A stretch of DNA of 64,000 bases from JACPLR01 sp041649295. Its GTDB lineage: Archaea > Nanobdellota > Nanobdellia > Pacearchaeales > GW2011-AR1. Both the position numbers and the translations under genes were made by a program. Location: the NCBI GenBank assembly GCA_041649295.1, contig JBAZNI010000001.1, forward strand, positions 501,406 through 565,405, in the 5' to 3' direction. Positions 34,759 through 42,855 of this stretch are shown one piece after another (position 1 is the first letter of the stretch; each line of letters starts with the position of its first letter). The notes beneath the pieces are model-generated. The model ran no database searches. It was not told the DNA's origin and saw nothing but the letters and a program-made list of their open reading frames with translations.

Positions 34759-35076
34759 ATGGCGGATTTATTTAACAAGTTAAATGCTAATTATCCCAGT
34801 TATGATAAAAAAGTAGACCCAAAAAATCCTGTAACATTTGAAGATTTTGTTGACAGAGAAACACACTGGGCAATAGCAAATCTTGGTTATTTTGAATGGG
34901 ATTCAGACTTAAGAAGGTTTACTGGGCTCTCTACAAGCACTTATCATCACATAAGAAAGCAAGTAGCAGCAGAAGTTGCTCAATTCTTAGACAATAGATA
35001 TAAGCTTTCTGAAAACAGAAAGCTTGCAGAGTATCTAGAACAGCAGGGATTCCTTTCTAGAACAGATATAGCATAA
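34759..35076 (+). CDS. Hypothetical protein
   Basis: 105 aa, soluble and mostly helical, Trp/Tyr-rich in the middle (HWAIANLGYFEWDSDLRRF) with a possible helix-turn-helix-like stretch (GLSTSTYHHIRKQVAAEVAQ). It could bind nucleic acid, but no family was recognised. It follows gatB by 39 nt. The 35077-35186 gap to the converging permease holds only short repeats of TTATGTCTTT. Confidence 0.5.
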   Translation: MADLFNKLNANYPSYDKKVDPKNPVTFEDFVDRETHWAIANLGYFEWDSDLRRFTGLSTSTYHHIRKQVAAEVAQFLDNRYKLSENRKLAEYLEQQGFLSRTDIA

Positions 35077-35186
35077 GGCATTGATATTTCCTCGTTTATG
35101 TCTTTGCTATCAAGGGAAAGATATACAATTATGGTGGAAAACTTATGTCTTTCACTATAGATAAAGTTAGGTATAATTTGTTTTTC

Positions 35187-36299
35187 CTAAAAAAACAACT
35201 CAAAAATAATTCCTGTTATAAATACCCCACTTAAGAATGCAATAATCCACCAAGTATTCCACATTTTATATTCTGGTTTCCTATCTCCGGTTTTTTTAGC
35301 CTTAATATTCATCAAAAGTATCAAAACCCCTGAAACACCCCCAGAAACAACTCCTCCAATTCCCAATATTCCAATAAAATCAAAAAGATTAAAATAATAA
35401 ATTAAAAAATAAATTGCAATTGGAAAAACAGAGACAAATAAAAAATTTCTGAATTTGGTTATTCTTAAATCAAACCGAAACATATCTTTTAAACAAAAAC
35501 TTAAAACAAAATAACTATTAAACATTGTAAATATCCCAAGGACATTAACCAGTTTTCCAAAACTTAAAGTAGCAACTTCCTGCACACTATTTCCAAGCAC
35601 ACCAACAAACACCAAAGTAAAAATAAGATAAACTATAATAGGAATAGCACTGCCAATAATAATTGCTTTTTTAAGACTTTTTTCATTGCCTTTTAACTCC
35701 ATTTCTAATTCTGGAATAGAAGTAAATCCTAAAAATGCAAATAAAACAACTCCCAAAGGCAAGAACAAATTAGTAGTGTTAATAAACACCAAATTTTCTT
35801 TTTGAATTCCCGGAGCAAAAACAACAAATATCAAGAATATCAAAAACAGAACTGCAATAACCCCGTAAGATTCAACTTTTTTAAGCCCTTTTAATCCCTC
35901 TCTTAAAAGCAAAGTCATTAACAGCCAAAACCCAAATGCAAAATATAATGCATAATCTGTTGTATTAAAAAAAATATGAGATAAACTCTGCCCTTCACCA
36001 ATTAAATAAGCAAGTAGAGCTGAATAAACTCCAAAAAGAACTGCAAAAAGCATAACTCGTTTTCCAATTTTTCCAAGGTAATGCTCTGCTAAACCTGGAA
36101 GCTGATGCTTTTGTTTAGTCCTTAAAGTAACTTCCCCTAAACAAAGATTAACATACATTAAAATAAATCCGAGAATCAACAGCCATAAAACCCCAACTAA
36201 AAAACCACTTCTTGAAAAAACATAAGGCAAACCAAGAATACCTGCACCAATTATGGTTCCTGTTAAAGTAAATGCCGCACTAATTAATTTTTTATCCAT
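35187..36299 (-). CDS. Amino acid permease (aromatic amino acid/AAAP-type)
   Basis: 370-aa membrane protein with about 11 helices. The N-terminal motif (ISAAFTLTGTIIGAGILGLP) is the unwound first helix of the LeuT-fold amino-acid permeases. YSALLAYLIGEGQSL and GFTSIPELEMELKGNEKSLKKA resemble the tryptophan/tyrosine permease and AAAP families. It probably imports amino acids with H+ or Na+. The substrate is inferred only at class level. tRNA-Arg lies just upstream. Confidence 0.88.
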   Translation of the reverse strand: MDKKLISAAFTLTGTIIGAGILGLPYVFSRSGFLVGVLWLLILGFILMYVNLCLGEVTLRTKQKHQLPGLAEHYLGKIGKRVMLFAVLFGVYSALLAYLIGEGQSLSHIFFNTTDYALYFAFGFWLLMTLLLREGLKGLKKVESYGVIAVLFLIFLIFVVFAPGIQKENLVFINTTNLFLPLGVVLFAFLGFTSIPELEMELKGNEKSLKKAIIIGSAIPIIVYLIFTLVFVGVLGNSVQEVATLSFGKLVNVLGIFTMFNSYFVLSFCLKDMFRFDLRITKFRNFLFVSVFPIAIYFLIYYFNLFDFIGILGIGGVVSGGVSGVLILLMNIKAKKTGDRKPEYKMWNTWWIIAFLSGVFITGIIFELFF

Positions 36300-36308
36300 C
36301 TCTTTTAA

Positions 36309-36399
36309 TGGACCTGAGAGGATTTGAACCCCTATCGCTCGGTATCTCCAATTTTACTTGCCGAAGCCGAGAGCTCTATCCAGGTTAAGCTACAGGTCC
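36309..36399 (-). tRNA. tRNA-Arg(TCG) with a 17-nt intron
   Basis: Minus strand: acceptor GGACCTG/CAGGTCC, discriminator A, D arm GCTT/GAGC, anticodon stem CTCGG/CCGAG, loop CTTCGG-A giving anticodon TCG. A 17-nt intron follows position 37, with CTTC/GGAG as the splice helix. T arm AGGGG-TTCAAAT-CCTCT. Mature length is about 74 nt. Confidence 0.9.
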
Positions 36400-36476
36400 T
36401 TGTAATTTAATAATATTATAGCTTTATAGGTTTTACTCTCATATATTAGTTAAGAGAGCTATTGCCGATAGATAAC

Positions 36477-36905
36477 TTATTTGGATTGATAAATCTCATT
36501 TATCTTATGTCTTTTATTAATGCAATCTTCAAGTTCTTTAAGTTCTGTTGGAGAAATTTCTTTAGTATGTAATCTTCTTAAATTTCCTATGAACCTTGAA
36601 AGATACATTTGTTCTATATCTACACCAAATTCTTCAGCAAGCCAGACCGAATAAACTAATAGATCGGGTATAACTTTTGTTCGTATATCCTCAGCAGAAA
36701 TATTTTCTCCTCTTTGTTCTTCCACATCGTGGATATATTCAGCTAACCTGCCAACCAATTTACCAATATGGGCATAAGTATGCCTTACCTTACCAAAACC
36801 AGAAAATTTTTTAGTTACAAATCTCTGATCATAAGCTTCTTGAAGTTCCTGAAAATCTCTAAATGTTAAGTTAGGATTTCTACACAATATTTCTTTTAAA
36901 CTCAT
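36477..36905 (-). CDS. MazG-like helical protein (putative NTP pyrophosphohydrolase fold)
   Basis: 142 aa, all-helical. The pattern VRHTYAHIGKLVGRLAEYIHD, then VIPDLLVYSVWLAEEFGVDIEQMY, resembles the second and third helices of MazG-type all-alpha NTP pyrophosphatases (the D/E positions before LLVYSVWLA, then GVDIEQ). The classical ExxE metal motif is not clearly intact, so activity is uncertain. It may act in nucleotide sanitation or be an inactive relative. Confidence 0.5.
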   Translation of the reverse strand: MSLKEILCRNPNLTFRDFQELQEAYDQRFVTKKFSGFGKVRHTYAHIGKLVGRLAEYIHDVEEQRGENISAEDIRTKVIPDLLVYSVWLAEEFGVDIEQMYLSRFIGNLRRLHTKEISPTELKELEDCINKRHKINEIYQSK

Positions 36906-37087
36906 AAATTTCCTTACTAATCATTATTAATAAATATATGTGAGATAATCATAAACAATAAAAAAGTACTTATTCCTTACATTAACTTAATTATTAATGA
37001 AGAAATTTGACAAAGTCAATTTCGTAGTTATGCTCTATAATTAATCTTCATCAAAACATTTAATAAATCCTTTTTTGTTTTTAATAC

Positions 37088-37972
37088 ATGGCTAGAATTA
37101 AAACAGAGGCTCCGCATTATAAATTAAAAAAATCCCATAAAATTGGAGTCAGCATATTTCTTATTGTAAAAATAATGTTAATAATTGCAGTTATTTACCT
37201 TGCACAAACATTAATCAGTTTAAAATATGAACTTAAAAATGAAATTAATCAGTCTCATTCGCAACTGCAAACTAAAATATTGGAAAACCAACAGCAAACT
37301 CAGGGGCAGATTAATGAATTAAGAAACAGTTTATTATCAACAAAATCCACTCTTACTCAGGAAATAAGCCAATTAAAAGCAGATGCCAATAATGATTTTT
37401 CAGGAGTTATATCTGATGTAATAAAAGGAGTTGTAAGTGTAGGAACAGATGTTTCTCAGGGAAGCGGGTTTATAATAAGTGAAAACGGATATATAATAAC
37501 AAATGCCCATGTTTTATACGATGCCCATTATGTAAAAGTATTAACTTATGAGAGCACTCAATGGACTAATGCAGAATTAATAGGATACAATGAAGTAATT
37601 GATATTGCAATATTAAAAATTCCAGGACAACACGACAAATTAGCATTCGGAGATTCAAGCACCTTAAAGGTAGGTGAAAAAGCAATAGCACTGGGAAACC
37701 CACTAGGACTTTCATTTTCAGTAACAGAAGGGATTATCAGTGCACTAAACAGGGAAGGCCCAAATAATCTTCCTGTTTATATACAGATAGATGTTCCGCT
37801 AAATAGTGGAAATTCTGGTGGCCCTTTAGTAAGCAAAAATGGCGAAGTTATAGGAATAAATAATTTTAAGGTATCTGGAGGAGAAAACATAGGATTTGCA
37901 CTTGAATCAGATACAGCAGTTGAAACAATAAATAATATCTTTAAATCTCAAAATGTTAGTATAAGAGTTTAA
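37088..37972 (+). CDS. DegP/HtrA-type trypsin-like serine protease, membrane-anchored
   Basis: 294 aa. An N-terminal membrane helix (VSIFLIVKIMLIIAVIYLAQ) precedes a Gln-rich coiled coil (about 48-105), then an S1C protease domain: GSGFIISENGYIITNAHVL (catalytic His), DIAILKI (Asp) and NSGNSGGPLVS (Ser). There is no PDZ domain, unlike most HtrA proteins. It likely degrades damaged proteins outside the membrane, the coiled coil mediating oligomerisation. proS starts 1 nt after the stop. Confidence 0.92.
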   Translation: MARIKTEAPHYKLKKSHKIGVSIFLIVKIMLIIAVIYLAQTLISLKYELKNEINQSHSQLQTKILENQQQTQGQINELRNSLLSTKSTLTQEISQLKADANNDFSGVISDVIKGVVSVGTDVSQGSGFIISENGYIITNAHVLYDAHYVKVLTYESTQWTNAELIGYNEVIDIAILKIPGQHDKLAFGDSSTLKVGEKAIALGNPLGLSFSVTEGIISALNREGPNNLPVYIQIDVPLNSGNSGGPLVSKNGEVIGINNFKVSGGENIGFALESDTAVETINNIFKSQNVSIRV

Positions 37973-37973
37973 A

Positions 37974-39425
37974 ATGGCAGATAAAAATAAGGACGGATTA
38001 ACAGTAAAAAAACAAGAAGATTTTAGCGAGTGGTATTCGCAAATTTTAGATAAAGCAGAAATTACAGACTTAAGATATGATGTTAAGGGATTTGTAGTTA
38101 TACGTCCGTGGGGGGCACTAACAATTGAAAATATGTATAAATTATATGAATCTGCTCTTCAAAAACGCGGGCATAAACCTTGCTTTTTCCCCACAGTTAT
38201 TCCTGAAAAAAATTTTAAAAAAGAAGCAGAACATGTAAAGGGGTTTACTCCAGAAGTTTTTTGGCTAGAAAAAATAAAAGGTGAAGACAAATTAGCTTTG
38301 CGCCCAACATCTGAAACAGCAATGTACCAAATGTATAGTTTATGGATTAGAAGTCACAGAGATTTGCCATTAAAACTGTATCAAAGAGCAAATGTATTTA
38401 GGTATGAAACAAAAGCGACACGCCCACTGATAAGAGCAAGAGAATTTTACTGGATTGAAGCTCACGATTGCTTTGCAACAAAAGAAGAAGCAGAGTTACA
38501 AGTTCAAGAAGACATAAAAACAACAGAAGAAATTATGCATCAAAAATTTGGAATCCCCTTTCTGCCAATGAAACGTCCAACATGGGACAAATTTGCAGGT
38601 GCAGAATATACAACAGGTTCAGATGTTATAATGCCTGATGGAAAATTAATACAACAACCATCAACACACTTGCTAGGACAAAATTTCGCAAAGGCATTCA
38701 ATGTAAAATTCAAGGATAAAAATGAAAAAGAGCAGTATGTCTGGCAAACATGCTACGGACCCGCAATTTCAAGGATTCTCGCTTCTGTAATTTCAACTCA
38801 CGGAGATGACTCTGGAATAATCATGCCTTTTTGCATATCGCCAATACAAGTTATTATTATCCCAATATTTTCAGCAGAAAATAAAAATAAAGTCATTAAG
38901 AAAAGTGATGAGATATCTGAACAATTATCTTCTTTAGGCATAAAATCCGAAGTAGATAAAAGAGAAAACCGTCCAGGAGAAAAATACTATGAATGGGAAT
39001 TAAAAGGAGTTCCTTTTAGAATAGAAATCGGCGAAAAAGAAATTTCTAAGGGGGAAATAACATTATTTGAAAGGGATATAAGAAAAAAAAAGATTCTAAA
39101 AATAAAAGATGTTGACAAAATTGCAAAACTTGGGGAAATTTATGATAAAAGATTAAAAGAAAAAGCAGATAAATTTGTCGAAGACAAAATAATCGACTGC
39201 TCAACAAAAGAACAGATTAAAAAAGCAATAGAGAATAAACAAATAGCAAGAGTTAATTTTTGCGCAACAGATTCTAAAGGAGTTAAATGCGCAGAGATAA
39301 TTGAAAGAGAAATTGGCGCAGAAATCAGAGGAACATTAGCAAACAAGAAAGAAATCCCAAGAGGGAAATGCATTGTCTGTGGCAAACCTGCAGCAGAAGT
39401 TGTTTATGTTGGTAAGAGTTATTGA
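37974..39425 (+). CDS. proS: Prolyl-tRNA synthetase (archaeal/eukaryotic type)
   Basis: 483-aa class II synthetase. Visible motifs: EDFSEWYSQILDKAEI at the N-terminus, LRPTSETAMYQMYSLWI, motif 2 with FRYETKATRPLIRAREFYWIEAHDC, and motif 3 QTCYGPAISRILASVISTHGD. A C-terminal zinc-type domain (KCAEIIERE, CIVCGKPAAEVVYVGKSY) ends in tyrosine, the archaeal ProRS hallmark. It sits directly after a protease gene with 1-nt spacing, so they are probably co-transcribed. Confidence 0.97.
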   Translation: MADKNKDGLTVKKQEDFSEWYSQILDKAEITDLRYDVKGFVVIRPWGALTIENMYKLYESALQKRGHKPCFFPTVIPEKNFKKEAEHVKGFTPEVFWLEKIKGEDKLALRPTSETAMYQMYSLWIRSHRDLPLKLYQRANVFRYETKATRPLIRAREFYWIEAHDCFATKEEAELQVQEDIKTTEEIMHQKFGIPFLPMKRPTWDKFAGAEYTTGSDVIMPDGKLIQQPSTHLLGQNFAKAFNVKFKDKNEKEQYVWQTCYGPAISRILASVISTHGDDSGIIMPFCISPIQVIIIPIFSAENKNKVIKKSDEISEQLSSLGIKSEVDKRENRPGEKYYEWELKGVPFRIEIGEKEISKGEITLFERDIRKKKILKIKDVDKIAKLGEIYDKRLKEKADKFVEDKIIDCSTKEQIKKAIENKQIARVNFCATDSKGVKCAEIIEREIGAEIRGTLANKKEIPRGKCIVCGKPAAEVVYVGKSY

Positions 39426-39427
39426 TT

Positions 39428-39691
39428 TTATAACTCTAATTCATCCATAACTCTTTCTAATCTTTCTCCAGAAAATTTTAAATGTGGTGCTCCCCTATAA
39501 GTATGTATGTTCCCAAAATCATCAAATTCCCCCGCATAACTAAAACTGCTATCTTCAATAGTTTTATCATAAATACGAAGTTCGCCCTCTCTCCCAGGAC
39601 GACAAAAAAACCTATATCCTTTGCACTTTAAAAGGGCAATCACTTTTTTCATTTTCCCGCCCGTATTATAAACTTTTCCCACTGATTTCAT
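39428..39691 (-). CDS. Hypothetical protein
   Basis: 87 aa. Basic N-terminal half (KMKKVIALLKCKGYRFFCRP) and a short beta-type region (GELRIYDKTIED), then HTYRGAPHLKFSGERLERVM. TTTAAAAAT about 22-25 nt upstream supports the first ATG, although Met14 is possible. No family recognised. It converges with proS, the stops being 2 nt apart. Confidence 0.5.
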   Translation of the reverse strand: MKSVGKVYNTGGKMKKVIALLKCKGYRFFCRPGREGELRIYDKTIEDSSFSYAGEFDDFGNIHTYRGAPHLKFSGERLERVMDELEL

Positions 39692-39779
39692 GTTTTTATA
39701 TTAGTCTGCAAGTTTAAAAATATTTAGGTATAATAGCATAATAATTACTATTAAAAAGAATTCTCTCTTTAGCTTAAAG

Positions 39780-39899
39780 CTAATTTTTCAATGCTAAGTT
39801 ATAAAGCTCATCTTCCATCTTCAAAGTTATCTCTATAAGTTCAGAGAGCTCTTTTTCTACTTTTTCCATCTCCATTTTTTGAGGTTGTTTTTGGTTCAT
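39780..39899 (-). CDS. Possible small coiled-coil peptide
   Basis: 39 aa (MNQKQPQKMEMEKVEKEL, then SELIEITLKMEDELYNLALKN). Heptad-like leucine/isoleucine spacing suggests a coiled coil. It lies in the otherwise gene-free stretch 39692-40168; nothing else in that stretch can be supported beyond AT-rich promoter sequence before the thioredoxin gene. No clear TATA box fixes the start, so the call is weak. Confidence 0.35.
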   Translation of the reverse strand: MNQKQPQKMEMEKVEKELSELIEITLKMEDELYNLALKN

Positions 39900-40168
39900 T
39901 TCTAAAACCCTAAAACCTTTAACCTTTCTAAACCTGAAGTTATTGTTTTCCCTTAAATTTAATCCAGATCTAGAAAGAGTTTGAAGGATTAAATCAGGGG
40001 GTATTTAATAGTAAAAACTAACCCATACCCATTACATCTTATACATAGGGAATGTTTAGTTTCCATAATAAAATTAGGTTTTTAGTCTTTAAATATTTTA
40101 TTGTTTTGATATTTATCAGCACGTTTAAGTAAAAATAAATTTAAAAACCTTGTTTCTTTTCCATAATT

Positions 40169-40501
40169 ATGAAAGAAGAAATCATTCATTTAACAGATGA
40201 AAACTTCAGCAAGGAAGTAATAGAAAAATCAAAAAAAATACCAGTAATTGTTGATTTCTGGGCGCCTTGGTGTGGCCCTTGTCAAATGTTAATTCCTATT
40301 CTTGAAAAAATTGCCAAAGAGTATAAAGGAAAAATCATAATTGCAAAAGCAGAAACAAGCGAAAATCCTAAAAAATGTGAAGAATATGATATAATGAGCA
40401 TACCTTCAGTTAAAATGTTTAAAAATGAAAAAGTAATCAGCGAATTTCTAGGGGCAATTCCAGAACAGCAGATTAAAGCCTGGATTAATCAAAATTTATA
40501 G
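40169..40501 (+). CDS. trxA: Thioredoxin
   Basis: 110 aa with the active site FWAPWCGPCQM (redox WCGPC, about residues 32-36), the cis-Pro loop (SIPSVKMFKNEK) and the buried Asp of VIVDFW. It is a cytosolic dithiol-disulfide reductant. The C-terminal AIPEQQIKAWINQNL helix completes the fold. It is followed by a small unrelated gene and then the transposon. Confidence 0.95.
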   Translation: MKEEIIHLTDENFSKEVIEKSKKIPVIVDFWAPWCGPCQMLIPILEKIAKEYKGKIIIAKAETSENPKKCEEYDIMSIPSVKMFKNEKVISEFLGAIPEQQIKAWINQNL

Positions 40502-40568
40502 TAAAATTTAAATACTCTCACTTTAAATTAGTAGTAATAAAACCAAAGTAAAATTATACCAAAGAAAG

Positions 40569-40829
40569 ATGAATAATTATTCTCATCGTGCAGTTGTTCC
40601 TTCTTCTAACGGATCTAATGTAGAAACTATATTTGATGGGGGAAGATCGACTCGGAAAGCAACTTTATGTGAGATGGGAAATCCAGTAAGAATGTACGGA
40701 AAAGTAGATGGCGAAAAAGTAATGGTTGAATGTTATCAAAACGGATATAGAAGTATTTTGGTTTATGCTAACTGTCGTAAAACAGCAAGAAGATTAGCTG
40801 AACAAATTTCTGAATCATGCCCTAGATAA
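40569..40829 (+). CDS. Hypothetical protein next to the transposon insertion
   Basis: 86 aa, soluble. It has a beta-rich middle (ATLCEMGNPVRMYGKVDGEK, VMVECYQNGYRSILVYANC) and a helical end (RKTARRLAEQISE). The pattern resembles a small nucleic-acid-binding fold, but no family is recognised. The last base of its TAA stop is the first base of the 9-bp target duplication, so the transposon landed exactly at its 3' end without damaging it. Before insertion it lay directly upstream of eL41. Confidence 0.5.
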   Translation: MNNYSHRAVVPSSNGSNVETIFDGGRSTRKATLCEMGNPVRMYGKVDGEKVMVECYQNGYRSILVYANCRKTARRLAEQISESCPR

Positions 40830-40837
40830 ACTATAAT
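40829..40837 (+). repeat. Target-site duplication, left copy
   Basis: AACTATAAT, identical to 46430-46438, immediately outside the left inverted repeat. A 9-bp exact duplication is good evidence for a transposition event. Confidence 0.9.
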
Positions 40838-40861
40838 GAGAGTGTCAAAGATTAGGGAGTT

Positions 40862-41311
40862 TTATCTAAAAAATGAAAGTATGTCAATTATTGGGAGTTT
40901 TGTAAAAATTCCAATTAATCCAAAAATTAAAGTTAAAAAAGTTAAGATAATTATCAAAATAGTAAGTTTCCTCATAGTTTCACTATATTTCAAAACTCTT
41001 TCACTATATTCTAAATTAATCATAGAAATAGCTAAATCTACTCCTCTTGGAGCAAGACGATACCATATTGGCTCTGTTTTGCCTTCTGCCCTTAATTGCG
41101 ACCATTGTTCTAAAGTAAGTTTTTTATTTAATTCTTTAGACTCCTCTTTAGAGGCAAATTCTATAATCCTATCCTTTCCCAATACACTCAAAGAAGAACG
41201 ACTCTCTTTTAAATAAGATTCTATTTTTCCGAAGAACCTATAAGAAGGATAACCTCTAAGTAGCTCGAGCAATGCTTTCTTTAATTTTCTGAATGTTGTT
41301 GGTTCTGTCAT
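40862..41311 (-). CDS. Transposon-borne tail-anchored protein with wHTH-like segment
   Basis: 149 aa. A helical N-terminus (FRKLKKALLELLRGYPSYRF) and a winged-helix-like part (LTLEQWSQLRAEGKTEPIWY, then RLAPRGVDLAISM) precede one C-terminal membrane helix (LTILIIILTFLTLIFGLIGI). Its start lies 56 nt inside the 3' end of the transposase gene in another frame, so the two are translationally coupled. It stops at the left inverted repeat. It may be a transposition accessory protein or a regulator; an antisense reading of this region is rejected. Confidence 0.6.
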   Translation of the reverse strand: MTEPTTFRKLKKALLELLRGYPSYRFFGKIESYLKESRSSLSVLGKDRIIEFASKEESKELNKKLTLEQWSQLRAEGKTEPIWYRLAPRGVDLAISMINLEYSERVLKYSETMRKLTILIIILTFLTLIFGLIGIFTKLPIIDILSFFR

Positions 41312-42494
41312 TTTCTATCCCATTTAAAAGCAGATTTTCCCATTTATTAATACTATTGAGGTGTAATCCACACTTTTCTGCTGGTGTTGTTTTATCCTTA
41401 ACATTCTTTCTTATGAAGTTGTGAAATACTTTAAATCCGTCTGCATAAGTTTGAGTTTCTGTAACTCCTCTTCTTATCTTGTGAAACTCCTTTTGATGTG
41501 AATGGTGGCTTTCAATAGCATTATTATTTATCTCTTTTCTATGCCCTAATATTGAAGTATGCTTTACTTTTCTTTCCTTGCCCCAATTTCTAAAAGTCTT
41601 GCGAACCCCATCTTGATAACTTGGATTTTTGTCTGTGATTATTTGATAAGGTATTTTACCATTTTGTTTATATGCTTCTGTAAAAACTCTTTGTGCGTCT
41701 TTGCTACTCCTTGAACGCCCCGAATTTATTGAAGCTAAAAGGAACTTGCTTTTATTATCCATAACATTCCAAACATAATCATAATTTGAATTTGGTTTAT
41801 TTTTATTTACCCCTCTCTTGCTTAAAATCATAGTTTCATCAGCATTCCAAACACCACAAGTTTTAGGAGTTAGTGTTTTAGAGTATTTTTCCATAACTTC
41901 TGTAAATCTTAAAACCCAACCTCTTATAGTTTCGTGAGATAATGATAAACCATAGAACTCTTTAAATTGTGCTGAAATATCACGATAACTTAATCCTCTG
42001 TAATAACAATCCATAGCAAGACAAACGAGTTTAGTAGTTGCCTTTATTTTAGGGATAGGAGTTAAAACAAACCTTTTATGACAATCCTTACATTCATATC
42101 TTTGTTTAACTCCAATTTGCGTTTTTCTCTTCCCAGATTTGATTAAATCTCCACAAGAACAATAAGGACATATATCTCTTTGAGGTGTATCTATAATTAA
42201 TTCTATTTCTTTGCTAACTTTTTCAACTTCATAAGCGTTCTTTAATTTTTCAAATAACAAGATTGCCTTTATGTGTTTACAATATAATCCATGACCTCTG
42301 CACCTCGCTTCAAAATCCTTACAATTACAAGAATAGCTATCAAAGTGAGTAACTTGATATTTTTTATTGCTGTCAAATTGAGAAGGAACTAAATAGGTAT
42401 TCTCATCTAAGATTTCTGGCTTTGAATGTTCTAATATCTGTCTTGCTCTTTGTCCCCTAATATCTGAAAGTTGTTTTATTGTTTGTGTTTCCAT
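41256..42494 (-). CDS. tnp: DDE transposase with SWIM and zinc-ribbon domains
   Basis: 412 aa. Residues 56-74 form a SWIM zinc finger (C56-x-C58 ... C72-x-H74). Residues 109-138 form a zinc ribbon (CPYC ... CKDC). A helix-turn-helix follows (YRDISAQFKEFYGLSLSHET). The catalytic triad is apparently D219 (WNADETMI), D288 (ITDKNPSYQDG) and E328 (NNNAIESHHSHQKEF), an IS6/IS240-like rve fold; family assignment is inferred. It would cut and join the element ends. A palindrome covers its promoter, with TATATA 22 nt before the ATG, implying a leaderless, possibly self-repressed gene. Confidence 0.9.
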   Translation of the reverse strand: METQTIKQLSDIRGQRARQILEHSKPEILDENTYLVPSQFDSNKKYQVTHFDSYSCNCKDFEARCRGHGLYCKHIKAILLFEKLKNAYEVEKVSKEIELIIDTPQRDICPYCSCGDLIKSGKRKTQIGVKQRYECKDCHKRFVLTPIPKIKATTKLVCLAMDCYYRGLSYRDISAQFKEFYGLSLSHETIRGWVLRFTEVMEKYSKTLTPKTCGVWNADETMILSKRGVNKNKPNSNYDYVWNVMDNKSKFLLASINSGRSRSSKDAQRVFTEAYKQNGKIPYQIITDKNPSYQDGVRKTFRNWGKERKVKHTSILGHRKEINNNAIESHHSHQKEFHKIRRGVTETQTYADGFKVFHNFIRKNVKDKTTPAEKCGLHLNSINKWENLLLNGIENDRTNNIQKIKESIARAT

Positions 42495-42498
42495 TTTA

Positions 42499-42523
42499 TC
42501 TATATACCCATTAGGTATATAGA
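42499..42523. promoter_or_regulatory. Palindrome over the transposase promoter
   Basis: TCTATATACC-CATTA-GGTATATAGA, perfect 10-bp arms. The right arm contains the TATA box at the right distance (22 nt) from the transposase ATG, and the left arm overlaps the expected transcription start. It is probably an operator for autorepression. It does not match the element ends. The rest of 42524-42651 is promoter-like sequence for the plus-strand cargo operon (TTTATATATAA at 42606). Confidence 0.6.
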
Positions 42524-42651
42524 CTATTTAAATATTATGGTGATTGACTATACTAATTAGGAATACCCCTTTTTATATATGTTCAATCTTATATACAACA
42601 AAAGGTTTATATATAAGTGCTACTTTAAAATTGTGAGGTTAATTTATAAAT

Positions 42652-42855
42652 ATGGAAAAGCTTGTAATTACAATGAAAAAAGAGGGGTATGGTGCTTGTG
42701 TTCTTATCTTAGGTCATAGATGTTATAGATGTGGTCATGCTTGGGTTCCCCGTAATATAGGAGAAATCCCAGAGATATGCCCTAAGTGTAAAAGCCCTTA
42801 TTGGAAAACTCCTAAGAAAATATTTAAGAAAGGAGATAAGAAAAATGTTAAATAA
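42652..42855 (+). CDS. Small zinc-ribbon protein at the head of the cargo operon
   Basis: 67 aa with two cysteine pairs (CYRCGH about residues 24-29 and CPKCKSPYW about 43-51), a rubredoxin-like zinc ribbon as in many small archaeal nucleic-acid-binding proteins. The end is lysine-rich. It overlaps the methyltransferase start by 11 nt, so both are translated from one message. It may act as a transcriptional control protein for the restriction-like genes; that role is inferred only from position. Confidence 0.65.
   Translation: MEKLVITMKKEGYGACVLILGHRCYRCGHAWVPRNIGEIPEICPKCKSPYWKTPKKIFKKGDKKNVK

Noticed and set aside
40836..41216. Plus-strand reading frame across the transposon's left end
   Set aside because: It runs through the inverted repeat and is antisense to the tail-anchored protein, which has a coherent helix and membrane pattern and stops exactly at the repeat.
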